This document shows, piece by piece, positions 11,286 to 24,242 of a stretch of DNA of 64,000 bases; positions within the stretch are counted from its first letter, which is position 1, and every line of letters starts with the position of its first letter. Position numbers and translations under genes: made by a program. A model generated the notes under the pieces. The model worked only from the letters and a program-made list of their open reading frames with translations, did no database searches and had not been told where the DNA came from. The DNA comes from Misgurnus anguillicaudatus. Lineage: Eukaryota; Chordata; Actinopteri; Cypriniformes; Cobitidae. The DNA lies in the NCBI RefSeq assembly GCF_027580225.2, contig NC_073348.2, positions 40,614,501-40,678,500 of the forward strand, written 5' to 3'.

Positions 11286-14230
11286 ACCAAGGTCAGATGT
11301 AAGCTTTTAAACCAGCTTGCATGTTGTTGAGTCTTATATTTTCAATATAGTAAAAGAGGAAAACCACATCATTAAATTAAATTAAATCTCACATGAGTCT
11401 TTGACTTGCATGTAAACATTTATTACCAAGCCATCGAAAATCGCCATTCACCCCAAAATTACCAAGATGTCATTTTTAGTCAATGCCACCCAGACCTACA
11501 GCTGGTCATTCTGCAGTTAATCTGATTTTTTTTTTTGCGCTGATCTCGGAAAAACAACTTAACATGTGTAAGACATATTGTGCCACTTTGATATATTTTT
11601 GTTTTATGTTTTAGTTATTTTGTATTATAAACAATACAGTATTTTCATTGTACGCCAAACTACTTAAAATGTCACTGAATCACCACAACAAACAGTGAAT
11701 GAGCGTATTTGTTGTTTTGCTGAAGAAGAGAGATCATATGCATTGGTAGTGGAGGAAAAGAGACAGATTATATTTCCTGTTAATGACATCTTTTATGTGA
11801 CTGGTCACGACTGAATCTGCTGCTTTTACTGTATCAGCCAGAAACCCCCCCTCCCATTTTCTTTGAGATGGACGACCATTTAACCCCACCACCAGACCTG
11901 GTGCAATATTAATGCACTTAAACACAGATGAGGTGAAAGAGGTCTGAGGATGACAGAAGCCCTGCAGGCATCACTCCTGCACCGACACGAGAACAAACTG
12001 GCATGCTTACATCACACGTGTATTGTATTTAACTTTTATGTGTTTGATGTTGTGTCAAGTGTCTGGTTTTGAATGACTCTATAGATATAAAACAGAAAAG
12101 AGAGATTATAGTATAATGGTGTGTTTATTTGAAATTGACAACCCTTTCCATTGAGCTCAGCTCCCAGAATTCCCCTTCAGATAGCGGCGGGTGTGCCAGA
12201 AGCTCTCGAACCTGTGCAGAATCCTGATCTGTTTGCGGAGGGGTGGACGAAGAGGCCAGGCCGGAGTGTGAGAGTGAATAATGAATAAGAAGCCTTTTGG
12301 GAGGAAGGGAAAAGATTGGAAAAGAAAGAGTTGAAGTGAGAGAAAGAAAGAAAGACTTTTAGCAAGCAAGATCTTGCAAAAAAGATCTTGGCGTCTCGCT
12401 TAATCCCGGCAGGATTATGTGAACTCCGAAACGCAGTGCCGCTGGGACTTGCCCTACCTCTCTCCTCACACCCCACCCCGTCACGTGACGCTAAAGCAGC
12501 CAATCAGAATGAAGTCTCTTTCTAGCCCTTTATTAAAAATACTGCGGTGTTGTCTGTTCTGACCCGACTCTCTTTATATTCATTACGGGTTAGACGTTCA
12601 CATCCGCTCAAGAGGCTTGTAAACGAGTGATCGCCACATTAGTGATCATCGCTAAAGATGTCTGGGCTCTTAAAACATTTTACTGAATACTATTAGTAAA
12701 TGCATTCGTATCCCCCCACCCCTCCGTCTAGATACAACGACCAATATAGACAAATGTATTAATCCTATAAACTGGATGAGATGTGATGTTTGGCAGGATC
12801 TGTTTGGGTGGGCCGCCCAGCAGGTCACTTTACATTCATGTCAATGTTAGCCAGCGGCCCCGGAGGGCGTCGACTACAGGCGCGTTTTGACACGTAGACC
12901 GCCTCTGGTAGGGTGCTGTTGTTATGGCGCTATATGAAGTCATCAGCTCTTCTTGGTTCTGTCAGTCCTACACACCCTACGAGACCCTAAAATCCCCAAC
13001 CCCCTCAGCATCACCTCCACATCCATTAGCACCCTCAGCAGTCTCAGCTGTGATTGAAGTGACAAAGATGGCTAATATTGGCCATTAATATTTCATACGT
13101 GCAGAAAAATCCATGCGTGTGTGTCCGTCTCTTATCTTTCACATTTACGTTATCATTCAAACTAATCCGCCTTTTACTAGTGACAGACCGGATGCTGTAA
13201 TCCATTTAGCCTCAGTGTTTCATTCGTCTTCTATAGAAATGAATTTGCGTGATGAAGTCTTTGTTGAATGATGTGATTGTGGATTGACACGCCGTAAGTC
13301 TTTTTACACAGAGTTATTCTGTTTGCTTTCTTTCAACCTGCAATGAAAATCTTATTTCACATTAATTTATTTGTTTTATTCAAGGCTACAGTAATACACT
13401 TACAATAAAAGTAGAAGTTTAAAGTAGAAGAAGGAACAAGCTTCTTCACATTCCTTCTTTTAAACCGTTCTAGGCAAAATCGATTTGTTCAAAATACATG
13501 TCATTTTCTGTGGTAATGATGCCATAAATGCTGTTGATATAACTCAAAGCATATATTCTTTATTCTATTCCAGAATTAAAATGATGGAAAGTCTAAGAAA
13601 AGTACAACCACCATGTGCTTTTGTGTGCTTTTCTTGTGGCCGTGTAAGGCAGGGTTTGTAATTCTTTAAATGTCCCGTCTGTGAAGTAATTGTATGCTGT
13701 CTGTGGTGATTGGTAGCTCAGAGAAAGAATCCAGAGAACCAGGTCCATGTGGCTTATCATTACCGCCCTGATGTTAAAATACCTCCATCCTGAAGAGCCC
13801 GTACCCCTGTGGTTTGGGTAAGAATTTGCGCTCCTGCGGGGGTAAATGGGGTTGAAAAGGGCAGAAGCGTCTGTTTATTTTTGCATGCCTCTCCTCTCAT
13901 GAATCATTGATTTTACGGAGCACAAATGTGAATTGACTTGGTAGGACGCGTTTGACGGGGTTAAGTGGATGACTGTCTAATGTTCCTCTGAAGAGAGAGG
14001 AGCCACCAGCTGCCAGACAGATGACTGGCACAGGTGGGCAACGTTCACTGAGATTTCTGTTAATCCACACGTCACTAATGGAACAGCTTTTCAAAGATCC
14101 ACTGCAGAGATACAACATACAACTGGTTACATTTATTACACGGCTCTAAAAAACTTGATTCATTCTTTTCAGATAACTACCGCTCAAAACGAATAACACA
14201 TGGCTGCAAATCACAGTTTAATATTACACA
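11286..14230. other. intronic sequence, unique
   Basis: No exon or complete repeat found. 12780-13030 and 13700-14100 are GC-richer blocks with no repeat features and are possible conserved non-coding sequence. 12300-12500 holds purine-rich sequence with AAAGAAAG runs. Confidence 0.4.
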
Positions 14231-14272
14231 AAATGTACACTCACCTAAAGGATTATTAGGAACACCATAAAA
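14231..14272. repeat. short dispersed-repeat fragment
   Basis: TACACTCACCTAAAGGATT followed by ATTAGGAACACC is a terminal sequence I know from many fish genomic sequences. Only about 40 bp remain here, just before another MITE. The family is not named. Confidence 0.4.
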
Positions 14273-14339
14273 AAATCTAATTGATAAAATTAAACATTGA
14301 GCATTTTAGTATCTTCAAAGTAGACACGTAATAAAACTG

Positions 14340-14722
14340 ATGCTGTGTCTGAAACTGCTCCCTATATACTATATAGTGCACTTTATTGGGCGTCCGCCAT
14401 TTTGTAGTGGTGTGCGAAACCTGAGTGAACAACTTCAGTCCCTACATTTGTTTAATACTTTTTACCCACAATGCATTCTGACTTTGAGAGATACATTCGA
14501 TGTACACTCGGTCAATCACTATTTCCCATGATACAACAGGAGACGAGCGCGCAACTGGATACTGACAGATGTAAGTGTTTATGACAAATCTCTGGTAAAT
14601 TTGTGTCAGTGTCCAAAATTGCTCACTCATTTTTGTTCACTTCTTCCCCATAAAGTGGACTCAATTGTCATTCGCTATATAGGGAATAGAATGAGTGAAC
14701 GAAGGAGCGGTTTCGGACATAT
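14340..14722. repeat. MITE with TGTCYGAAACYGCTCC inverted ends
   Basis: The left terminus GCTGTGTCTGAAACTGCTCC and the reverse complement of the right terminus (ATGTCCGAAACCGCTCC) match over about 16 bp. CTATATA words follow on both sides. It is about 380 bp with no coding potential. No target duplication can be stated with confidence. Confidence 0.7.
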
Positions 14723-15842
14723 CATGAGTAAAAATACAACACTTATGTAACCGTCTGTAGGAGTTGAGAGATTATTTTGAGAGTTCATTTGATTATGAAT
14801 AAATGGAGTATGGTGTATCACATCAGAAAGCTCGCTGTGTGTAATGCATTTTCTGTCTTGGGATGTCAGTTATGATTTTCGTAGAGTTTGTCAAGCGTAG
14901 GTTGGTACATAAGCCGTGTTGTGAAGTGACACGACAGTGTGTTTGAATGACGGCATGCTGATGAATCTGATGGCTTTGTGTAGAGCGACAGAGCACTCGA
15001 GCAGATCATCGCACCGATATGCATTATGAGAAAGACGAGGCGTTTTTCTGCCATGCATCATTAAAAGCATTCTCGATACCTCTATAATCATATTAATTCC
15101 TTAACAGCTTTGTTTAATGAAATAGACGGCTTCTCTCTGTGCTATTAACATAATATGGAAATCCTGCTCGTAATAGAGCTTTAATTTATGAACAAAATGT
15201 ACTGGAAGCTTTGGTTAGAGCAGCCAGATGATCCAATATTGAGAGGTGTTCTCGGCACAGCTGGAATTGCAAATTTACACCAGACCTTCCCAGCAGCCTC
15301 AGAAACAGTTTGGGTAAAAAGAGAGCGAATCGAAACTCGAGGCGCCGTATACAGCAGTTCCTCCGCGTGAAAAACACAGAGACTTCAGAAGTGTGACGGC
15401 TACAGGATCTCAGGGTTTAAATCACTCATTAGATTCTGCTGTCATTTCCATCGTGTGTGAGTTACTGGTATGGTAATCTGTAGTACCAGCACACATCCAC
15501 TTTCATCTGGAGACATCTTGTCTCTTCTCTAGCATCTTCCTCTCTTCCAGTCTTTTCATTTAGTCCAATCTGTGCTTTGGCTCTGTCGTGCCCCGCTGAG
15601 TAAAAAGAGCTCGTTTTTAACCAAACAAAAACAGAGGGCAAGAATCTGAAACCCAAGAGGCTTCATGAAAGGAATCCAGTAAATTTTCCGGTCGCAGGTG
15701 TCCGTCCTGTCCGCGTGTTTTTCTGCAGATGGCCTATTTGTGCTCATCCTGAGTGTTTCTGAAGGTTTTGCATTACCAGCATATGTTGTGTTTTAGATAC
15801 TGTCTGCTTTACCAGGATGACCATAATAAGTGACTACAGTAG
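14723..15842. other. intronic sequence, nothing recognised
   Basis: Unique-looking sequence; several 60-codon frames overlap on both strands and none looks like a protein. Confidence 0.45.
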
Positions 15843-16982
15843 TAGTGTTGGGCGATATGCCCCATTTTAAAATCGTCTTATCGTCAGCCTGTGAGATTGC
15901 CGATAGTATCGGGGGGCGGGGCAATAGTTTACTTAAAAGGTGTTAATTTTGTACAAATTTATGACAAGCCACTTGGTTGGTGGACAATAAGTGAAGTTGA
16001 TTTACTCTAAGGGCAACACTGTCACAACCGCAAACTTCTTAAAACTGACGCCATTCATTTCCTGCGTGCCAGGGAGTGGGAACAACACACTTGCTGGTTT
16101 TAAACCCCTGCATGCTTAACAACCTCTCTAATGCAAGGAAATGTCAGAGCCGCACGTGTTTAGGTCTGAGCAAAGACTCGCACATTACAAGTTCAGGTGC
16201 AAGAAAGAACCCATTACAAGCGCTCTTGCGCAAAATGAAGCCCACAAACACTCTCATATGAAGAAAAGCACACAATGTGCATGTTTATGTGAAACTATGA
16301 TGATAAAAATAATTATTTAAAATAGGGATCGACCGATTTTTTTTAGTGCTAATACCGATTTTTGTTTTATGAGCCTTGATACAGGCTGCCGATATTCTTG
16401 AGCAGATATTTGAAGCCAATTCTGCTATTGCTCACTTTATTTACATCATAAAAATGACACGATGATGCCAAATGTTACAAGTCTCAATTTAAAATTTGAA
16501 CTTAAAAAAAACTATATTTTACAAATTGTAAAAACAGATGAGGGTGCTATGGAACCATGAACTGCACTTCCCACAATGATGAGGAACTATCAGCAAAGGA
16601 TATTGATTTCTAGCACTTTACTACTACAAATATATAAAGAGATGAGAAATAAACCCGCTTTGTCCAGCTATGATCAGCTGTTAGGCCAAGCTTTCGATGT
16701 TGTCATGGAATGGTTGGTAGTTTTTAGTCACATGACCTGCAATCGCTTGTGGCTTCCAGCACACTGTCTATAAGAAAAAATCGGTGAACACAGCAGCCAC
16801 ATATCGGACGATGCCGATACTCATAAAACTCCCAAAAATTGTCCCGATATATCGGCCGGCCGATATATTGGTCTATCACTAATTTAAAACTAAAATGGGC
16901 AAACATGCCAACTATCATCATGACGGCCTGCTATCGGCCATATCTTGGTAGTATTGTAGTATCATCTATTGTCACAACCCTA
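15843..16982. mobile_element. probable outer hAT-type element
   Basis: The left end TAGTGTTGGGCGATATGCC and the reverse complement of the right end (TAGGGTTGTGACAATAG) are similar, and GCCGATAG occurs a little inside both ends. The target duplication is not evident. A second element (16323-16881) is inserted in it; without that insert it would be about 570 bp. Confidence 0.45.
16323..16881. mobile_element. hAT-type MITE with perfect 8-bp target duplication
   Basis: Flanked by the direct repeat ATTTAAAA at 16315-16322 and 16882-16889. Termini are TAGGGATCGACCGAT and, inverted, TAGTGATAGACCAAT. It is 559 bp with no transposase-like frame, so non-autonomous. CCGATATATCGGCCGGCCGATATAT near the right end is itself palindromic. 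Confidence 0.9.
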
Positions 16983-18515
16983 GTGATGCTTAGCTTTACC
17001 AGGTTAGGTTTGTCTGAATGGCTTGATTATATTTGACACTGAACATGAAACGCTTTATTGTAAGAGTAAAATAATGTCAATGTGAAAACCTTGGACGTCT
17101 CCTTTCGCACGTCTTCCTCACCTGCTGTGTACTTTTGAAGCTGAATGAAGTAATTTCGTTCCTCCAGCTTCAGCTTCATTTTTGCTTCATTTATGATCAA
17201 TAATAAGTTCTCTGAGGGGCCGGGTGTTGGTGATTCATTGATTTCTGTGGGGCCGTACCACTTGCATGCTAATGAGCAATTTGATGCATTGCAATGCTGT
17301 GAACTCTGTGTTTTCAAATTATTGTAACACAGCCATCGACCCGTCCGCCTCCGCTGTCTTTTAATGTGGTTTCTGTGTAAAAAGCCACATCGGAGTTACG
17401 CTCGTCTGTAAAACGTGTCTTTCGCGCTCCCCGTGGCAGAGATTTTTATTTGTTTTTCCACATTCGACTCTTTTTGCCTGCCAGAGCTCAAGTTTGTAGG
17501 ATGAATATTATTTGAATCTTAAAGTGACCGTAGAGGTCAGATCAGCTAATGACGTGATGTAATGGGGATTTTTTTGGCAGAGGACATTTTTACAGCTCAG
17601 ATTTAGCTCTTTTATTGTTCAGGACGTTGTGTTTCTTTTAAATATCAACTTTTGTTATGGTTAATGAGTTTATGAGCCAGAGCAGTGCAATCAATGTAAA
17701 AACAATTGTCACAAACTGTGCTCAGAGGAGACACGTGCAAGTTTACTGAGGACTTCTTTCCAGGAAAAATATATAGAGAGACATCTGTCATTGTTCTTTA
17801 GGTAAAAGCGATGAGATATTAAAGAGATTATTTGTAAATGTTCTCATTTTTCACTAGACACATGAATCTGGATTTGTGGTCCGAGATGAATATAAATGAG
17901 GGGTAATGGCAGATTTAGGATTGTTTTCATCAATATCTTATGGCTGCCGCAAGGCAACGTTTGCGTCTTGATCTACCAACAAACCTGTCGGTTCACATCA
18001 GCACCAGAATTAAATCATTATTCGTTTCAAACCAGACAAATTTATGTTTTGGATGTCATTTTATCAGCCGTGGGTTATAAAGAATATAATGATTAGAAGT
18101 GCTTGATTTCTTGCTACTTTATTAACAGATGCTCACTCAGGAGCCCATTTAGTTTTTTATATCTCAGGTGTTTTTCTTAAACATCTCTTTGTAATGTCTG
18201 TATTAGAAGAGTAATTGAGATGATATTAGCGTGGGATCCTTTAGGACATTTGCTCTGATTGTTTGTGTTTTAAGTTGAATTCTATGAGCGGGTTTGTCTG
18301 ATCTCTGCAGTAAACTTAACACGACTCTTTGTGTTATTGAGCTGCGTCTCTGTCAGTCCTGAAAGGAAACACTGAAGACTGAAAAGGAAGTGCTTTGACA
18401 GGCAGAGACCCGCAGACGTGTACTAATTAACTTATTTAAACAAACCTGACAAGAGGACCAGAAAAGCTTTCAGTGCCCCCCCTTTAAAAAGCCAATACCA
18501 GGTTGTGGGCAGAAC
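16983..18515. other. intronic sequence, nothing recognised
   Basis: Unique-looking. A 96-codon minus-strand frame at 17027-17317 has no recognisable pattern. Confidence 0.4.
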
Positions 18516-18516
18516 A

Positions 18517-18572
<56 letters not shown>

Positions 18573-18767
18573 GCATGCAAGCATGTTTGTGTGTGTTTGT
18601 TAGTGTTTTAGTGTGTGTTAGTGCACCTGTGTGTGTTTGTGTGCATGCGTGTGTGTGTTAGTGTTTTAGTGGGTAGTGCACGTGTGTGCGCATGCATGTG
18701 TGCTTGTGTTAGTGTATGTGTGTGTTAATGTGCACGTGTATTTGTAAGTGTGTTAGCGCACAATCGC

Positions 18768-18800
<33 letters not shown>

Positions 18801-19075
18801 TGTGTGTGTGTTAGTGCACATGTGTGTGTTAGTGTTTAAGTGTGTTAGCGCACATGTGTGTGTTTGTGTGCATGTGTGTGTGTGTGTGTTAGTGCGTGTG
18901 TGTGTTAAGGCGTGTGTTAGCGCACGTGTGTTTGTGCGAATATTTGTGTGTTAGCGCATGTGTGTGTGTGTGTTAGTGTTTGTGCTCATGTGTGTGTGTT
19001 AGTGCATGTGTGTTAGTTTTTTGGTGTGTGTTAGTGCATGTTTTTGTGTGTTTGTTTGTCTGTGTGTGTGGGTGC
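18516..19075. repeat. long imperfect TG microsatellite tract
   Basis: Pure TG at about 18519-18570, then about 500 bp of TGTG runs broken by TTAGTG, GCACA/GCGCA and CATG words. The word TTAGTG or TTAGCGCA recurs about 20 times, so the decayed part behaves like a higher-order repeat. Alternating purine-pyrimidine sequence of this kind can form Z-DNA (general knowledge). Confidence 0.95.
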
Positions 19076-19119
19076 AAGGTTACTGAAAAATTTTTAACAA
19101 CATAAATGTATCCCCCCTT

Positions 19120-19148
19120 GCGCTCTCTCTCTCTCTCTCTCTCTCTCT
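19120..19148. repeat. CT microsatellite
   Basis: About 14 CT dinucleotides shortly after the TG tract. Confidence 0.95.
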
Positions 19149-21151
19149 TTATTTTCTCGGTGTCTCTCTCTCCTTCAGATGGAGTTGTTTAGGAGGTGCA
19201 TTGGTAGATTATGGCTCATTTAGGGGTGGAGATCTGTCAAGAACAGAGGATTTGTGAGCAATCCCAGACTTTTGACAAGATGACCTTTAATCCCCAGAAA
19301 ACTCAATCCTAAAGTGTTGATCAGTTACTGAGTGTCAATGAAAGACAGTTACTACCTAAAACCTTATCTGATGCCTTTATAATTGCGTTAAATAAAGGTA
19401 GATTTTTCTAGCAGTGTATTTTTATAATCTTCAGAAAAATAAACAATAAAAAAATCTTAGATATTCAATAGCTGAAGATATATTTCAGACTGACAGTCAA
19501 TGAGCGAGTCGTTCTCTAGTGAAGATCCTTCTGCCCTTTCATTACTTTCAACTTCTTTTTAATTCACCCTTTACCCCATCTTTCTTTTTGAAGAATAACC
19601 GAGATTTGACAGGCAGAAAATAGAAATGGATTGAGAGTTCTTGTAGAGGAAAGCGGGAGGCGTCTCAACACTCTTCAAAGGGAAACTGTACAAGTGATCC
19701 TCACATAGCATAATTAGAGAAAGGGCCATTATCTTGTAACGATGTTTTCCTTTGCAGACCATCAGAACATTTGCCTTGAGGATTTTCTCTGCTAACTTCA
19801 TAATAGAGGCGTTTAGGTTCATTAGCGGTTGGTGCGGCCAGAATCCGTGATAGAAAAAGTCTTCTGGAATCGCTGGCACGCGCGTTCAAACCGAGATTAA
19901 GCTTTCTAATGAATTTGGAGTATAGTTAAGCCTCAACCAGATTCCAAGAAGTATTAAATCAGAGTAAATTTATCTCGGATGATGTCGCTGTTTCTGCATC
20001 CTGCTCGCAGAATGAACACATTTATTAAACCAATGAATTGAGACGTCTCGTATTAATTGGCAAAAAGCTGAAAGCTCTGTGTTGCTGAGGCTGGAAATAA
20101 AGTTAAAGCCGTTAATTAGCAGATGAAATCGTCCGCTCGTCTAAAGCCCCATCATCACCATCACGCCCAGAGATTAATAGGAGAAGCTTGTAAAAAATAA
20201 AATGGCAGCAGTTTGCAGAAACAGCTGGTGATACCCAGTAGCGTTCATAGGGTCATCACAGGGGCTCGGTTTAATGAGTGGCCCCGGGTGTGAGGTGCTG
20301 TCTTCTGACACGGTGACGGCTCGTCTCGCTTGAGACTTTGTGCTTGTCAGTACGTGTCTGTTTAAAGGTAGCCTGAACCATCAGGGTGAAGCTACACAGA
20401 GTTTGGGACATTCGGGGTTAAGTTGGGCAGTCGTAAAAGCTGCTAATGATGAGTGAAACGGGTTGGGTGAGGGCTGACAGGCAATGGTAGTTGTGAGAGC
20501 AACCTGACTTTGGTGACCGCGCGACACATGGCTTTCGTTAGCCGAACCTCAAACGTAGGCCACCAGTGACTCGGCGATGCTAGAAACAGAAGGTGAGGCT
20601 GATTTTAAATTAGGTGCTTGTCAACAAATTGATAACCTGCCAAAAGGTTTCGATGTGGAGGCCAGAATACTGGATTGGATCCACATGGGGTGGATTTTGG
20701 GACTCTTTTCAAGATGGTAGAAACTTTAATTTCCTGCTTTGACATCATGCAGGATTTCATTTTAGCACTGTTTGTCCAGACACTGGATGTTTCTGTGATG
20801 GCCTCAGTTATTCTGAACAGGCTCACCACAGTTCTCTTCCTCCGGGGTTTATATTATTGTTCTTTGGGTTCTTGCTGCCCCCCCAAAGACTCCCCATCCC
20901 TACCCTGCTGCTTCTCTACAGTCTGGCCATTTATCTCAACTAATGGAGGCACTTACCAGCCCTTTAAATCTTAACTGTACTGGTTAACCCCTCATGATGA
21001 GCTAATGCTCTTCAGCCCTAGGCTGTTGGGAAAATCCACCCAGTAGAGACACTTCTGTGTGTTCACTGGTTTAGTACAGTTTTCTAGCATTCCACACTTC
21101 TTTTTATATAGTTTTCAGATGAATTTGTAGTTTAAAATACTTTAAACACTT
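19149..21151. other. intronic sequence, unique
   Basis: No exon or repeat recognised. 19980-20330 has homeobox-like TTAATT words in GC-richer context (GCCGTTAATTAGCAGATG) and is a candidate conserved element. Confidence 0.4.
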
Positions 21152-21295
21152 GGGCTGGGCAATAAACCGGTAAGTATGATAAACCGGTAGAAATTAGTTT
21201 TATCGAGGTTTTCTATCAAGATTACGCGCACACTAAGAGATACAACATTATAGCCTCAAACAGATTTCCCATCAGCTTTTTGAACCACTATGTAC

Positions 21296-22244
21296 TAGGG
21301 CTGCACAATATATCGAAAATTACCATCATTGTGATAACAGTATATGCAATATCATAGAGTTGCGATACCTTACAGTAATTTTACGTAACACTAACACTGC
21401 AAAAAATGATTTTCAAGAAAAAAATCTTAGTGTTTTTGTTTTGTTTTCAGTAAAAATATCTAAAAATTCTAGATTAGCAAAACGACCCAAGAAAATCAGT
21501 CTAGTTTTTAGACCGAAAATATCAAATGTAAGTGATTTTGAGCATAAAACAAGCAAAACAATCTGCCAATGGGGTAAGCAAATTTTTCTTGAATCTTTCT
21601 TAAATTTAGTGTTTAAGTAAAATGTTCAAGATTTTTTTTCTTACCCCATTGGCAGATTGTTTTGCTTGTTTTATGCACAAAATCACTTAAATTTTGGTCT
21701 TAAAACTAGACTTATTTTCTTGGGTAGTTTTGCTCATCAAGAAAAAGCATCTTAATTTAAGAGTTTTTAGATATTTTTTACTGAAAACAAGACAAAAATA
21801 CTAAGAATTTGTTTTCTTGAAAATCATTTTTTGCAGTGTATTTGTGTGTTGCATACTTAGATTGTTCAAATTAGACCAATCAGAAGGGGCCTTACTAAAT
21901 ACCCAAGTAGGTGTTATACTGTTATACAATTGGCTACACTGCGGGCGCAAATGTGAACCTAGCGGCTCAAAGCAGAGAGTGGAAAATAAATATGGCAGGA
22001 GTAAAGATGAGCAAGGAAAACTATAGCGACGAACTTGTGCCTTAAAAGAACGGTGCTTCTGAAATAGTTTTTTTTGTTGCCTGAATTAGATTAAATTACA
22101 TCAGAAGAATATATATTACCTGTTTATAACAATATGGAAATAGCATTTCTCTAGGGGAATGATATATCGCAATAAAATTTTGGTATCGAAACAAACAACA
22201 GCAGAATAACATATTGAATATTTGCGCAATGTCGTACAGCCCTA
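21296..22244. mobile_element. hAT-type element with TAGGGCTG ends
   Basis: The left end TAGGGCTGCACAATATAT and inverted right end TAGGGCTGTACGACATTG match at the tips. No clear 8-bp duplication. A fold-back element occupies the middle (21394-21839). Internal GCAATATC/GATATATCGCAATA words match the usual hAT MITE interior. Confidence 0.6.
21394..21839. repeat. fold-back (palindromic) element, ACACTGCAAAAAATG ends
   Basis: The 446-bp element is almost one long inverted repeat with arms of about 200 bp around a short loop near 21600-21640. Ends ACACTGCAAAAAATGATTTT and the exact inverse at the right. Both arms contain GATTTTCAAGAAAA, CAAGCAAAACAATCTGCC and the inverse. Transcribed, it would form a long hairpin. 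The same family occurs at 23571-24242, 23735-24147 and 62701-63519. Confidence 0.9.
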
Positions 22245-22312
22245 ATATCGCACTATAGGCGATGAGGTCAAACCTCCAAATCCCATGTTAACTTTTCTGC
22301 ATAACCGGTTTA

Positions 22313-23570
22313 TTGATTTGCATGTAAACGCATAAAAACAAGTTTTTATAATAAGCAGATTTTTAATAGTTATCCGTTTATTCTGTGCATGTAAACACAC
22401 TCACTGATGTTTCAAATCTGTCTGTCTGAAATGCTAGCCCACAGTTTATCTGGCGTGTGCTGAGAGTCGCCCCATACTGTATATGTAGGTTTTCCTCTTA
22501 TAGACAAACACTCATTTCTATTCAACAATTAGGGAAGTTCTGCTGCATGTTAACGGCCAAATTAAGAGGTATAAATCTTACGAATGAAAACAAATACGGG
22601 CAACAACGTTTGACCCTCATTAAAGCCACAGTGAACACAATGCCATGACATGTGGACTGATATATGACTTTGCTGGCTTTACTTGTGTTTTAAATTTGCT
22701 CTTGACCTGTATTTTACCCGGACATGCCACTTTTAGCACTAATAGCAACAATTTACAGCTGGCCTTTGTTTCAGGACACAGATTTAACACCTAAAGAGAG
22801 CACTGTAACATCTCTATATTGTCATTACTGTGTGTTCATGTAAATGACTAACACTACCTTAATAATAATGTAGTTTAATGAAGATATTATAAAAGCTCTT
22901 CTGATGTTTGTCTGTTTCATTTCCGTGTTGGTCATTATAAACCTGGATGCCATGCGTTTGGCAACATCGTAAGTTGTATGTTAGTTTAGTGTTATATTTC
23001 AGAACAGAAATGTTACAAATTAAAAGGAAGCCTAAGACGTGAATGATACATGTAAGCGGTGTGTTTCTCACAGCAGCAGGTGTTTTGTGAACTCTAATGA
23101 TGATATATGTTTGACCTCTTCACATACATTACAGCCTGGAAACTCTTAGTTTGACTTTATTGATTTTTATTGCACTCATTTAAATAGTAAATGGATTAAT
23201 CACTGAATTATCTAATATAACCATTACTGACATATATGTTGAATGTCACACATTTATGTTCAGACGCCAATGAGATTAAAAGAGATATGACCATCTGTGC
23301 TTGTCTTTAAAGGTGACGTGTGCTGTTTCTGAGGCTTGATATAACAAGATTAGCTCAGTCTATCTGTTTGGCTAACCAGGATAAACCCCAAGAGTCTTTG
23401 ACTTAGTTCACAGACCCAAAGTGACCCACATGCTCAGAAGATGTAATGTCATTTTCCGACCTCTTTTAGCGGAGAATTGTGACGCCTGTCGCATTTCAGT
23501 GACGTAAAAGTTGAATGAAATGCGACATGGCTGTTCAGACTGAAGTTGCTTTGCAATACATCAGATACAT
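22313..23570. other. intronic sequence, nothing recognised
   Basis: AT-rich; no exon or repeat ends seen. Confidence 0.45.
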
Positions 23571-24242
23571 TGTAAAAAATGCAACATGAAGTTAAAATAC
23601 AAAGTACAAATATCTAAAAATTCTTAAATTAAGACATTTTCATGAGGAGCAAAATGTCTTTTTAGATGAAAACAATTAAATTCAAGTAAATTTGTGCTTA
23701 AAACAATAACATATTTAATAATATGCCAAAGGGTATACTGCAAAAAAAGATTTTTAAGAAATTTTTTTTTAGTATTTTTGTATTGTTTTGAGTAAAAATA
23801 TCTAAAAATTCCTAAATTAAGATGTATTTTCTTGATGAGCAAAACGACTAAGGAAAATAAGTCTAGTTTTTAGACCAAAAATATAAAATTTTAGTGATTT
23901 TGTGCATAAAACAAGCAAAACAATCTGCCAATGGGCTAAGCAAATAAATCTTGAACATTTTGCTTAAACACTAAATTCAAGAAAAATTCAAGAAAAATTA
24001 CCTTACACCATTGGGAGATTTTTTGGCTTGTTTTATGCACAAAATCACTTAAATTTGATAATAAATTTAAGAATTTTTAGATATTTTAATGAAAACAAGA
24101 CAAAAATACTAAGATTTTTTTTTCTTGAAAATTTTTTTTTGCAGTGTAAGAACATTATTTTTACTTATTTTCTAGGATCATTTTGCACATCAAGAAAATT
24201 AATCTTGATTTAAGATATTTGTACTAAAAACAAGACAAAAAG
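23571..24242. repeat. outer fold-back element, interrupted
   Basis: The left half (23571-23730) and right half (24150-24242) carry the family words AATATCTAAAAATTCTTAAATTAAGA and, inverted, CAAGAAAATTAATCTTGATTTAAG. A second copy of the same family (23735-24147) splits them. Outer termini are diverged. Confidence 0.65.
23735..24147. repeat. fold-back element, ACTGCAAAAA family, nested in its own kind
   Basis: Ends TATACTGCAAAAAAAG and TTTTTTTTTGCAGTGT. The arms pair through CAAGCAAAACAATCTGCC near 23912 and the diverged inverse near 24010. 413 bp, no coding potential. Confidence 0.8.

Larger units (their letters stand above)
21152..22312. repeat. outermost layer of a nested repeat cluster
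   Basis: The left side begins GGGCTGGGCAATAAACCGGT; the right side near 22300 reads ATAACCGGTTTATTG, its rough inverse. A hAT element (21296-22244) sits between, and a fold-back element sits inside that. The borders of this outer layer are tentative. Confidence 0.35.

Noticed and set aside
18772..18954. Cysteine/valine-rich ORF
   Set aside because: Translation of a TG microsatellite.
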